In this document: positions 34,482-42,588 of the stretch, piece after piece | Layout: each line of letters begins with the position of its first letter | How positions within the stretch are numbered: position 1 is the stretch's first letter | Origin: Caldilineaceae bacterium | GTDB taxonomy: Bacteria > Chloroflexota > Anaerolineae > Caldilineales > Caldilineaceae | Direction of reading: 5' to 3' | Assembly (NCBI GenBank): GCA_011523365.1 | Contig: WTGY01000017.1 | Location: forward strand, 1 to 55,796 | Length of the DNA stretch: 55,796 nucleotides | Translations under genes and position numbers: made by a program | Notes under the pieces: model-generated | What the model was told of the DNA's origin: nothing | Databases searched by the model: none | The model's input: only the letters and a program-made list of their open reading frames with translations

Positions 34482-36950
34482 ATGAAAACCAAGAACTGCG
34501 CCCGATTTCTTCTGGCAGTCCTCCTGCTGATCTCAGGGTCAACCCCTGCCCTCGCGCAAGCGTCCGATCAGTGCGGTTCGGTGGAGCCGATCAGGCCCGG
34601 CGACACCGTAACCGATGCCATTTCGGACGTGCCGGCCGCGCATATCGACATTACCCAAGTCGAAACTTTCCTGTCCGGAGAAAGATTGACGGTTGTTTTC
34701 CATCTCAGGGATCTGCCGGAGACCTTGAGGTTCAATCGAACCGAGTTTGGACAGGGCACAAAGGAGTATGAGTGGGAGGTTGCAATCGATGTGGACAATG
34801 ACCGCAGCACCGGTCCCGGCGGGTTCGATATGCTGCTGACCGCCTACCATATTACGTTCCGGCCATACAAAGGGGCTGACGCAGACATGACCGCTCCGAT
34901 CGGGGAGATGGTGGAGGCCGGTATCTGGAAAATACATCCCGATGGTTCCACCAGCACCGAAACATACTCCACTGAAATATACTCCGGCGAATCCAGCAAA
35001 ACTATTGAGGACGGCGGCGCAACAGTTCATGTCGAGGCCGACACGATAACGATCTCTGACGTCATTCCCGGCATTACATCCGCATCGCGACTGGCGTTTG
35101 AGGCCTACGATGTGCAGTTCGCCGGAGAGGCCGACCAGATAGCGTGCCATGACCCGTACAAGAAAAGTGTGGGGTCCTTGATGTGCAGTTCCGATGCGGT
35201 CCTGATAAGACCGGGGCAGACCGCAACTGACGGAGTCTCTGATGTGTCTGCCGCGTATCTGGACATTGTCGAAGTCAGCTCGTTCCTCTCGGGCGAAACC
35301 CTGACCGTTGCGCTCCGTTTCAGCGATATTCCGGAGACGCTGGTTTTCAATCGTACAGACACATTGGTAAACCGTATGGAGTACAGTTGGGGTGTGGCGA
35401 TCGACGTAGACGCCGACCCGGAGACCGGCGACGGCGGGTTTGATTACCTTCTGTCCGCCCATCACATCGTGTGGCCTGGGCATGTGGGGGACAACACGGT
35501 GGCGCCCATAGAGGAGGTGGCAAAGGCCGATGTTTGGGAGATGAAACCAGGGGGGATCATCGAGGGGCTACGCGACGCCAGCCTCGAGGCGTCGGCAGAG
35601 ACGGACATGATGATACTCAGCGGGCGCATTCCTGAAATTACGCCGGACTCGCGTCTCTCGTTCATGACGTTCAAGCATCTTGGCGAGTCCGATGAGCTCG
35701 GGTGCCAGGAACCGCCGGTCATCCTCACAACCACCAGCCGGTCTGCATCCGGTGATGATTCCCACGCGCTGGTTGGGCACATTGACATCCGCGGTGTCAC
35801 GACAGCGCTGGACGGTGAGACCCTGAGCGTCACCTTTCAACTCAGGAATCTGCCGGAGACGCTGACTTTCGCCAGAACAGGGGTGCCGGAGGATGCCCTG
35901 GAGTACAGCTGGGAGGTGTCGGTCGACGTGGACAACGACCCGGCAACGGGCAGCGGCGGGTTCGATTACATGCTGTCCGCCGGCTATTTCGTGCCCCGTC
36001 TCGCCCAGGGCAGCAATACCGTGGCAGAGATAACCCAACCGGGTTTCGTCAAAGCCAGCCTTTGGGGGCTGGACCGGGCGAGGTACAGGGTTCTGGCAGA
36101 GGCCGATGTCGAGGTCAAGGTCTCTGCCGACGACAACACGATAACGCTCACTGGAGAGATCCCCGGGATCATGGCAGAGTCGCGGCTCAAATTCCGGGCG
36201 TATGACTTCTTTGGCGGTTCCGTCGAGATGAGCAGCCATGCTCCGTCGATTACAGGTCAAGCCGCAGACAGCGCACCAGAATCCCTTGCGCCCATCCCCA
36301 TATCTGAGCCTGTTGTGATCCCCCCGCGATATGCCCAACATCTGAACTCCCTGGCATTCCTTGATGGCGTACCCGCCATCCTCATAAACCACCAGGGCGA
36401 GCCCGTCACGGCCTTGGACGTAGACCAGATGAAATCAGACAGATGGTTGCAGCTGTGGGCGATGTCCGCCATGGAGGATGATGGGGCCTTGGATTTCGCA
36501 CATTCGATCACAAAAGCACAGAACTTCGCCATGGGCGCTCATCACATCGCCGTAATCTACATGAATGCATTCGCCGCCGCTGAACAGCATTGCGCCGAAA
36601 ACAGGGAAGAACTGGAAGCACTGATCCAAATGTATGCCAACCAGGCATCCGACCTGCCCGACATTCAGTTTCCTTACCTGACGGTCGTTCACGAACTCGC
36701 CACGCGCCTGACACAGATGGACGCAACACAGAATGTCGGCAGCTGTACTGACCATCTGGCGTCCCTGCCGGACTTTCCAACAGTGCGTACATTCTGTTTC
36801 GGAGGAAACGCCAACGAACAGGTCATGGGCAAAAAAGCTATGGCGAAACAGCTTGAGGTTCAAATGGAAGAGCTCTCTGACCCCACCGCGCTGCACTCAC
36901 TAGTGGTCAGTGCCGCCAACCTGAATTGCTGGCCCGAAACGCATGAATGA
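34482..36950 (+). CDS. Secreted protein with three DxDND-type units and a helical Cys-containing C-terminus
   Basis: 822 residues from MKTKNCARFLLAVLL, which has GGAG upstream; a 12-codon upstream extension is unlikely. Signal peptide cleaved after TPALA (residue 25), no lipobox. Units at about 50-215, 253-403 and 431-582. The third is far closer to unit 1 of the preceding lipoprotein than to its own neighbours. Residues 615-822 form a unique, helix-rich domain with several Cys (EQHCAENREELEALIQMY, QNVGSCTDHL, RTFCFGGN, NLNCWPE). Function unknown; likely exported partner of the lipoproteins. Confidence 0.75.
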   Translation: MKTKNCARFLLAVLLLISGSTPALAQASDQCGSVEPIRPGDTVTDAISDVPAAHIDITQVETFLSGERLTVVFHLRDLPETLRFNRTEFGQGTKEYEWEVAIDVDNDRSTGPGGFDMLLTAYHITFRPYKGADADMTAPIGEMVEAGIWKIHPDGSTSTETYSTEIYSGESSKTIEDGGATVHVEADTITISDVIPGITSASRLAFEAYDVQFAGEADQIACHDPYKKSVGSLMCSSDAVLIRPGQTATDGVSDVSAAYLDIVEVSSFLSGETLTVALRFSDIPETLVFNRTDTLVNRMEYSWGVAIDVDADPETGDGGFDYLLSAHHIVWPGHVGDNTVAPIEEVAKADVWEMKPGGIIEGLRDASLEASAETDMMILSGRIPEITPDSRLSFMTFKHLGESDELGCQEPPVILTTTSRSASGDDSHALVGHIDIRGVTTALDGETLSVTFQLRNLPETLTFARTGVPEDALEYSWEVSVDVDNDPATGSGGFDYMLSAGYFVPRLAQGSNTVAEITQPGFVKASLWGLDRARYRVLAEADVEVKVSADDNTITLTGEIPGIMAESRLKFRAYDFFGGSVEMSSHAPSITGQAADSAPESLAPIPISEPVVIPPRYAQHLNSLAFLDGVPAILINHQGEPVTALDVDQMKSDRWLQLWAMSAMEDDGALDFAHSITKAQNFAMGAHHIAVIYMNAFAAAEQHCAENREELEALIQMYANQASDLPDIQFPYLTVVHELATRLTQMDATQNVGSCTDHLASLPDFPTVRTFCFGGNANEQVMGKKAMAKQLEVQMEELSDPTALHSLVVSAANLNCWPETHE

Positions 36951-37286
36951 CCCACGATCCATCTGTCGCTAGACCGGCAAATCAAGGTCCGTCACCTGAC
37001 TTAACGGCCTAACCCACCGATTTTGGCGCCTCGCCTTGCTGAAATCGGTACATCTGAGTTAACCAATCCCCTTTGAAGGGGCGTATGCTGTTCTCCACAA
37101 GTGTTTAGTGCCCTTCGCGCTGACACAATCCGGCAACAGCAGCAAAAACGAGGAGGCGTGCCGCTGGCGCTGGCAGAGAAGCTGGCGCAGCCTCCGTGGT
37201 CGAACCATACAGTTTCGGTCTTCCCATTTACACTGGAGTTCATCGCCTTTGGTCGGATGTACGCCGAATGCTGAGAGGAGAAACTG
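36951..37286. other. Intergenic region before the SIMPL gene
   Basis: 336 bases without a gene. GAGGAG lies just before the SIMPL ATG. No clear promoter or repeat was found. Confidence 0.4.
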
Positions 37287-38024
37287 ATGAACAAGGTCCT
37301 GATCAACTCGCTCATCGTGCTGGCCTGCTTCTTTGCGCCCGTAAATGGCTACGCGGCCCCTGCATTGGACGAGGAAGTTGATGGCCGAGCACCGGTGGCC
37401 GGCCGGCCCGGCATTACCGTCACCGGTTTTGGATACGCTTCCGCACCACCTGATGCAGCACGGGTCTACTTGACGCTGGGTTCCCAACCCGGTTTTCCAG
37501 GCGTTGGAAGTGACATGCTCATCGTCGGTCCTGAGGACGTTGAAAATGTCCTTGACCTGTTGCTGGAAAGAGGGATAAGAAAGGAGACGGTGGAGACCAA
37601 ACACCTTGTCTACAGCCTCTTCACCCCTACGAACCCGACGAGTGAAATCGCCTTTATCCATGACGACCCGGGCGGCCTGCAGGAATTCCTGCAGGAGTTG
37701 CATAGGGCGTTGCAAGGTCAGCAGGCGCCGGCCCTGCTGTCCACGCAGGTCACGTTCATCGTGGAAGACTGCCGCGCTCTGGAGGAGGAAGCGATTCTGG
37801 ATGCGTTCGCCGATGCCAAGATGCGGGCAGGCCGCCTTTCGCGTCTGTTGGGCCTGACTTTGGGTGAGGAGGTCATCGCTGTTTCCGAGGAGACCATTGC
37901 TCCTCAATGCAGAGCTTCCTCCTGGACCGACTTCATAAGCCGGACGACCTTTACGCTCGAGAACAATGTTGCCGAGGTAGAGGCAGGAGCGATGCTGCGC
38001 GTTTCATTCGCGATTGAGAGGTAG
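37287..38024 (+). CDS. Exported SIMPL (DUF541) domain protein
   Basis: 245 residues with a signal peptide (LIVLACFFAPVNGYAAPA). The SIMPL domain starts at about residue 43 with GITVTGFGYASAPPDAARVYLTLG and continues through a VENVLDLLLERGIRKETVET helix, QVTFIVED and a helical ADAKMRAGRLSRLLGLTLGE block, as in DUF541 family members. Such proteins form oligomeric rings and are periplasmic or outer-surface; roles are poorly defined. GAGGAG ribosome site. It shares the locus with the DxDND proteins. Confidence 0.85.
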   Translation: MNKVLINSLIVLACFFAPVNGYAAPALDEEVDGRAPVAGRPGITVTGFGYASAPPDAARVYLTLGSQPGFPGVGSDMLIVGPEDVENVLDLLLERGIRKETVETKHLVYSLFTPTNPTSEIAFIHDDPGGLQEFLQELHRALQGQQAPALLSTQVTFIVEDCRALEEEAILDAFADAKMRAGRLSRLLGLTLGEEVIAVSEETIAPQCRASSWTDFISRTTFTLENNVAEVEAGAMLRVSFAIER

Positions 38025-38029
38025 TTCCG

Positions 38030-38341
38030 GTGACTGACTATCAAAGCAACCTGTCCGAATACACGCTCGGAGCCTACCGCCAGGCAAGGAACATGGATCC
38101 CTCGTCAGAACCGCTGCAAAACATCCTGCACGCCGTCCTGTGGAAGAACACTGTCAACAGAGACGAAATCACGATCTATTTCGACGAGGTGCCGGGTCAT
38201 GTCGGCCTGGAAGTCTCACACCAGAACGACACCTTGACGATGACCGCTCATGTTCCGGGCATCAACCACGATTCGACCGTTCTGTTCTTGGCCGAAGACT
38301 ATCTGACAGGCATGGATGGCGTTTCGTGTGAAGCGAACTGA
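38030..38341 (+). CDS. Truncated DxDND-family paralog (C-terminal half unit)
   Basis: 103 residues from a GTG 5 bases after the SIMPL stop. EYTLGAYRQARNM, NILHAVLWK and LEVSHQNDTLTMTAHVPGIN correspond to the last 100 residues of the first lipoprotein (EYMLGAVYSARRV, STLWKAKHD, EEDTLTLISEVPGIT), and it ends with the matching GMDGVSCEAN. The first half of the unit and the signal peptide are missing, so it is a gene fragment. It may be a remnant brought next to the SIMPL gene by deletion, or a cytoplasmic leftover. Confidence 0.55.
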   Translation: MTDYQSNLSEYTLGAYRQARNMDPSSEPLQNILHAVLWKNTVNRDEITIYFDEVPGHVGLEVSHQNDTLTMTAHVPGINHDSTVLFLAEDYLTGMDGVSCEAN

Positions 38342-38904
38342 CTCTCAGTTGTCAGCATAGGCAGCAATGGTCCTGTCGCTTCGTTTATCTGGCTATGACC
38401 ATGGTTTGATGCTCTGAGGTTAAAGATGAAACAGTGGGGAATCCAACAGTGAGTTCAAGGCCGAATTCTCAGACACTACACTGTCCGAAGGCGAGACCAC
38501 CGCCCTGCTTCATTTCACGGCCTCTGCAATCGTCGCGGTCGCCAACACCGGCAACACCCTCCGAACCCAAACCTTCCTCCAGGCCCTCACCAGAGTCGTG
38601 CTGAACTGCTAATCGCCATAATGGCAAAGCCGTCACTCAACGTGACGGCTCGCCCCGCTGCCCCAAAACCCCCTCCGATACACGCACGACCGCCTGGTGG
38701 GTCGATCGGCGATGTCGAAACACAGAGGTCATTTTCACGCGCCCCCCTCCGGACAGCTGGGTTGCCTGTGCGCCCCAGTGTCTTATATTGCCTCCGCTCC
38801 GTGCGCCTTCCCCGCCAACCCCAACCCCTCGCCCTGTCGGCCCGAAACGCAATCCGGCTCTGACGCGAAACTCTCCAGGAAAGCGTGCGTATTGGAGCAT
38901 AACT
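38342..38904. other. Intergenic region before the binding-protein gene
   Basis: 563 bases. A frame ending at 38612 (SDTTLSEGETTALLHFTASA, ending VVLNC) looks protein-like but has no start codon. The rest shows nothing I can support. Confidence 0.4.
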
Positions 38905-38973
38905 ATGGGCGCTTCAGGTGAAGGATACAAACGAGCCGTTCTTGTTTCAGCGGTCGAGGAGGCGAAGACATGA
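38905..38973 (+). CDS. 22-residue leader ORF coupled to the binding protein
   Basis: MGASGEGYKRAVLVSAVEEA then KT, with TTGGAG 8 bases upstream. Its TGA overlaps the ATG of the next gene (ATGA), and the ribosome site of that gene (GAGGAGGCG) lies inside it. Could be a regulatory leader peptide, or chance. Confidence 0.4.
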   Translation: MGASGEGYKRAVLVSAVEEAKT

Positions 38974-40403
38974 AAACGATCGACTGTTCAGAGAAGACGT
39001 TCTTAATGCAGTCTCTTGCCACTGCACACGAAATGCCAACCATAACTTCAGAGCAGCGGCCTTCGTCGCCAAAGTTTGGAATTGTATCGCTCCTTCTATT
39101 GTTCACTTCTGCGCTCTTGCTTGTCGGTTGCGGCGCTCAGAGGGATAGGGATGACGACTCTGGCGAGCCCGCGACAATCAGATATGTGGCGCCGGGGGAC
39201 CCACATTGGTCTGAGCCTGATAGGGTGGTGATTGAGCGATTCCTTGAGCAAGTGCCGGGGATAGAGGTTGACCGTCAATCTCAGGAGCACGGCTTAAGCC
39301 ATTACTTGTCGGAATCCCCGCCTCCCGAGGTAGTAATGTGGCTGGAAAGCCATGAACTGTACGACGTTGCCCAGCAGAATCAGTTGTTCGATGTCTCCGA
39401 CATTTGGGCGGAGCACGACCTTGCTGAAGCCTATGGCAGGCAGTTCAGGGAAGTCGGTCGTGTCGATGGTACTTCGCGATTCATTCCTATCGGATTTTCT
39501 TGGGCAGGCATCTACTACAACAAGGAAGTTTTCGAGCGCTATGGTCTGGTTCCGCCCACCACTTGGGAGGAATTTGGCTACATCTGCGACACGCTACTGG
39601 CGAACGGGGAGACGCCCCTCTCTGTGTCCGGGCAGGACCGCCGAGTCAACTTTTTGTGGTTCAGCTACCTCAATATACGCTTGAATGGACCTTCGTTTCA
39701 TAGGCAGTTGATACAGGGGGAGGAGAGCTACAAAGATGAACGGTTAGCCGCCGTCTGGGAAACCTGGATTTCTCTTTTTCGAAGAGGATACTTTATTGAA
39801 TCGCCGAGCCTGACTTCTGCGATAGGGAGTATGAACGCCCTGATTCGCGGGGATGTGAATGAACCGCTCACGGAAAAGAAGGCTGTGATGGCGCTTGCCC
39901 ACCATTTCATCGCGGGCGAGTTGCCTCCTGAATTTGCCTCTGAACTCGATTTTTTCCAGTTTCCACAGATGAACCCCAATTCACCGGCAGGAGAGGTCAC
40001 TTCAGTATTCGGCTACGTGATCCCAGCGGGGGCGGCGCATCATACCCAGGCAAGCGCGTTTGTCGGTTACATGGCGTCAGCCGAAGCGCAAGCGATGAAA
40101 ATGGCCCGAATCGGCGAGGACCCCACAAACGTGGGATGGGTTCCCTTGCATCGCGACGTAGATCGGACACTGTTGCCAGAGGCCGCGCGTAAGGGTGAGG
40201 AAATAGTGCGGGGGGCCGACGAGGTACTGCCGCCTCTCTCTTTTGCCCTGCCTGTAACTATGCTGGCCGGTTTCGGATCGGTCTTTGACTGGATGTTCAC
40301 AAAATTGGAGACGCCCGAAACCGAGATTGACGTTTCCGAAATCCAGTCCACCTTGGAAGAAGCGCGACAACAGGCGCTACAGAACGGGGAGTATCGGCAG
40401 TAG
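38970..40403 (+). CDS. Orphan sugar-type ABC substrate-binding lipoprotein
   Basis: 477 residues. The lipobox LLLVGC places the lipidated Cys at 54, after a long 35-residue polar N-region; ATG 38970 has the strong GAGGAGG site. Family 1 binding-protein pattern: FIPIGFSWAGIYYNKEVFERYGLVPPTTWEEF, typical of extracellular sugar-binding proteins. No permease or ATPase follows, so it depends on components elsewhere. An IS3-like end begins only 3 bases after the stop, so the present C-terminus may have been shaped by that insertion. Confidence 0.88.
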   Translation: MKTIDCSEKTFLMQSLATAHEMPTITSEQRPSSPKFGIVSLLLLFTSALLLVGCGAQRDRDDDSGEPATIRYVAPGDPHWSEPDRVVIERFLEQVPGIEVDRQSQEHGLSHYLSESPPPEVVMWLESHELYDVAQQNQLFDVSDIWAEHDLAEAYGRQFREVGRVDGTSRFIPIGFSWAGIYYNKEVFERYGLVPPTTWEEFGYICDTLLANGETPLSVSGQDRRVNFLWFSYLNIRLNGPSFHRQLIQGEESYKDERLAAVWETWISLFRRGYFIESPSLTSAIGSMNALIRGDVNEPLTEKKAVMALAHHFIAGELPPEFASELDFFQFPQMNPNSPAGEVTSVFGYVIPAGAAHHTQASAFVGYMASAEAQAMKMARIGEDPTNVGWVPLHRDVDRTLLPEAARKGEEIVRGADEVLPPLSFALPVTMLAGFGSVFDWMFTKLETPETEIDVSEIQSTLEEARQQALQNGEYRQ

Positions 40404-40406
40404 CAC

Positions 40407-40568
40407 TGTGAAGTGGGCACCAAAAACTGGACCTCGAGCTAAGGTGCACAATGGAGCAGGACACCAGGCACGTGGAGGGCCGGTTCAATGGTCAGGAAAC
40501 GACGTCGACACACCGCAGCCTACAATTTCCGGGTTGCGATGAAAGCGCTTGAGGGCAGCAAGACGATT
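40407..40568 (+). mobile_element. Remnant of an IS3-family element
   Basis: Position 40407-40433 reads like an IS3/IS150 terminal end (GTGGGCACCAAAAACTGGAC). It is followed at 40488 by the first 27 codons of an OrfA transposase. The rest of the element and the opposite end are missing. Confidence 0.5.
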
Positions 40569-40781
40569 TATGGTGAGCCCCGATCTTTGGACCACGAAAC
40601 GGGAAAAATAAGGTGCATCCAGACTGATGCGTTCTGCCTCCCACCCTCTGGCGGGACTCGGTGCAGAGGCGTGTTGTGGCGGCGGCCGATACAGATGTCT
40701 GTCCACGATCAAAGCAGGCAGAACGCTACCCGAACAGGCGCAGTGGACGCCCCCAACCGCTCGCTCAGGGGCAACTTCTAA
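40488..40781 (+). pseudogene. Truncated IS3 OrfA transposase
   Basis: MVRKRRRHTAAYNFRVAMKA then LEGSKTI matches the start of OrfA proteins (MxRRRHSAEFKFRVALEALEGSKTIxQL). After codon 27 the frame loses all likeness. GGAGGG precedes the ATG. Confidence 0.6.
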
Positions 40782-40934
40782 ACGTCTCGCTTGTCATGCC
40801 CCAATCCTGCTACTGCCTTTTCTTTCATCCAGTCAACTGCCGGCCCGCCGCGAACTCCGGCGGCGGCCCATGCTACAACGTTAGCAATGAGAGAATCCGC
40901 CTCTGACGTCCCTGCCGCAATCGGCGGGCGACCG

Positions 40935-42122
40935 TCAAACGGAAACACTCTTCCTTTGTATTGCGGGGGCGGCGTCCTGCGCCCGCCGCGTCCGCGGACC
41001 GTTCAACGTGCTGCCTATGAAGGTGTAACGGACAAACAGCTGATACGTTATCAGGGCCGCTGCCGTAACGCTGGCACACACCAGGATATACTTCAGGTGA
41101 TAGCTTACGGGCCACGCTACAACCAGCCACTGGGCCAGTATAACCAAGGGCAAATGCACCAGATACGTCCAATACGTGGCGTCGGAGAGGTACCGCACGG
41201 TGAAATTAGGGCGAGAAAAGAGCCAGTTGAACAATCCCATCGCACCGAAACACATCAGCCAGGCATAGGCCGTTTCGAACAGCGCGCTGGCCAGGGTCAG
41301 CGAATTGCTGAACATGAAAGCGGGCTCGGCCAGATCGCTCCCGATAGTCTCTATGGAGCTGTACTGCCGGAGAAGGCGGTCGCCCATGTAGAAAGCCGCG
41401 GCCGCGGGCAGCAGGGCGATCATCCACCAGCGGCGCACTGATACGCCTTGTTGATAGATAAATGCTCCGAAAAAGAAGAAGCAGGCGTAATGGAAAAACG
41501 GTGCAGGTACCGGAAGCAGCGTCCTGACAGTGTCCGGCCCGAAAACGGGTTCGCTCATCACCAGCGACAGCGCCGCCGAAAGCGGTATGACCGACCACCA
41601 GACTGCCGGATTGCGGAACTGCAGCCCCAGTCGTGCCAGAAGAATGAAGAGGCCAATGAGTAGCATGAGATACCAGAGAAACCACAGGTGCATCAAGGCC
41701 CAAATAGAGAAAAAGGGGAGGATCCAAAACGGGTAGTCGAACGGTTCCTGACGTCCGGACGTCAACGCCATAGCCAGGCCGGTTAGCGGTATTATGATGA
41801 CGCATCCAAAGAAAAAAGGGACCCCCAACCGCTTGAGACGGTGCATCCCTAGCCCGCGGAGTCCCCGTTTCTGCCATAACAGCGCGCTGAACAGCCCGCT
41901 GATCAGGAAGAATGTCGGCCTCAGGAAGCCGGAACTGACGTTCAGCAAGATGCCGTAGGTCGGGTCGTCGCCCACCGAAGGGTCGAGCACCGGCCACCGG
42001 TGTGCCGGGTCCTGTAACACGAAATAGGTACCATGAAGCAAGACGAGCAGAAACATGGCCGCGGCGCGCAGAGCGTCCAGGTCGTAGTAGCGTGGAGCGG
42101 ATTGAGAGGCAGCCGCCATCAT
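40935..42122 (-). CDS. Acyltransferase family 3 membrane protein
   Basis: 395 residues and about 10 membrane segments. The start YYDLDALRAAAMFLLVLLHG carries the R-x10-H motif of acyltransferase 3 enzymes; PTFFLISGLFSALLWQKRG and MHLWFLWYLMLL are further family marks. It resembles the OpgC/MdoC subgroup that acylates periplasmic glucans; the acceptor is unknown. It stands alone. Confidence 0.9.
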   Translation of the reverse strand: MMAAASQSAPRYYDLDALRAAAMFLLVLLHGTYFVLQDPAHRWPVLDPSVGDDPTYGILLNVSSGFLRPTFFLISGLFSALLWQKRGLRGLGMHRLKRLGVPFFFGCVIIIPLTGLAMALTSGRQEPFDYPFWILPFFSIWALMHLWFLWYLMLLIGLFILLARLGLQFRNPAVWWSVIPLSAALSLVMSEPVFGPDTVRTLLPVPAPFFHYACFFFFGAFIYQQGVSVRRWWMIALLPAAAAFYMGDRLLRQYSSIETIGSDLAEPAFMFSNSLTLASALFETAYAWLMCFGAMGLFNWLFSRPNFTVRYLSDATYWTYLVHLPLVILAQWLVVAWPVSYHLKYILVCASVTAAALITYQLFVRYTFIGSTLNGPRTRRAQDAAPAIQRKSVSV

Positions 42123-42222
42123 TCTATCCTCGCTTCTGCCGGCATCGCGGCATCCTGATTATGAAACTGCGGTGACTGCCAAGTCCTTGCCAAATGGCGC
42201 TCATGATTCAGGGAGAGAAGGG

Positions 42223-42243
42223 TTTTCTCTCTCCTCGATTTTC
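42223..42243 (+). repeat. Three-unit heptamer tract preceding double hairpin copy 3
   Basis: TTTTCTC TCTCCTC GATTTTC, in phase with the double hairpin. Confidence 0.45.
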
Positions 42244-42309
42244 TGGGCGGTCGGGCCTATTCGGCCCTCCCTTGTGCGGGGGCTCCGCCCCCGCAACGCC
42301 CCCTCTCCT
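42244..42309 (+). repeat. Double-hairpin repeat, copy 3
   Basis: Same two hairpins as copy 1, ending CTCCT then G where copies 1 and 2 have A. Confidence 0.9.
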
Positions 42310-42588
42310 GTCCGCGCCGTAGCGAGTGTGTGGTGAATGTGAAGTTGTCGTCTCGCGGCGGCCGGGCTTACCCCCCACCCCGCGTCTTGTCACATTCCGA
42401 GTATGTGCCAGCACAGGCAAGACAGGCGAGGCAACGCCCATACATACCCAACGTTCACCGCCATGACCATCAAGAGCCCGCTGCAGAAATCCTGACGGTG
42501 CATTCCCCCCAGGCAGACCGCACACGGTACACACACAACATGGCTTAGCAGTTACGTTATGGCAATAGCCGGATTAGCGCCCGCCAGG

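Larger units (their letters stand above)
40404..40934. other. Region holding an IS3-type remnant and no intact gene
   Basis: 531 bases between the binding protein and the acyltransferase. The left third holds the IS3-like end and truncated orfA; the remainder (about 40570-40934) shows nothing I can support. Confidence 0.5.
42123..42588. other. Intergenic region with double-hairpin copy 3
   Basis: 466 bases between two minus-strand genes. Contains a short inverted repeat (GGAGAGA/TCTCTCC near 42212-42235), a three-unit heptamer tract and the double hairpin. No gene. Confidence 0.5.

Noticed and set aside
38426..38612. Open frame ending VVLNC after the truncated paralog
   Set aside because: Looks protein-like but has no start codon or ribosome site and matches nothing I know.
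40569..40934. Short frames after the IS3 remnant
   Set aside because: No conserved residues, ribosome sites or overlap logic; considered non-coding.
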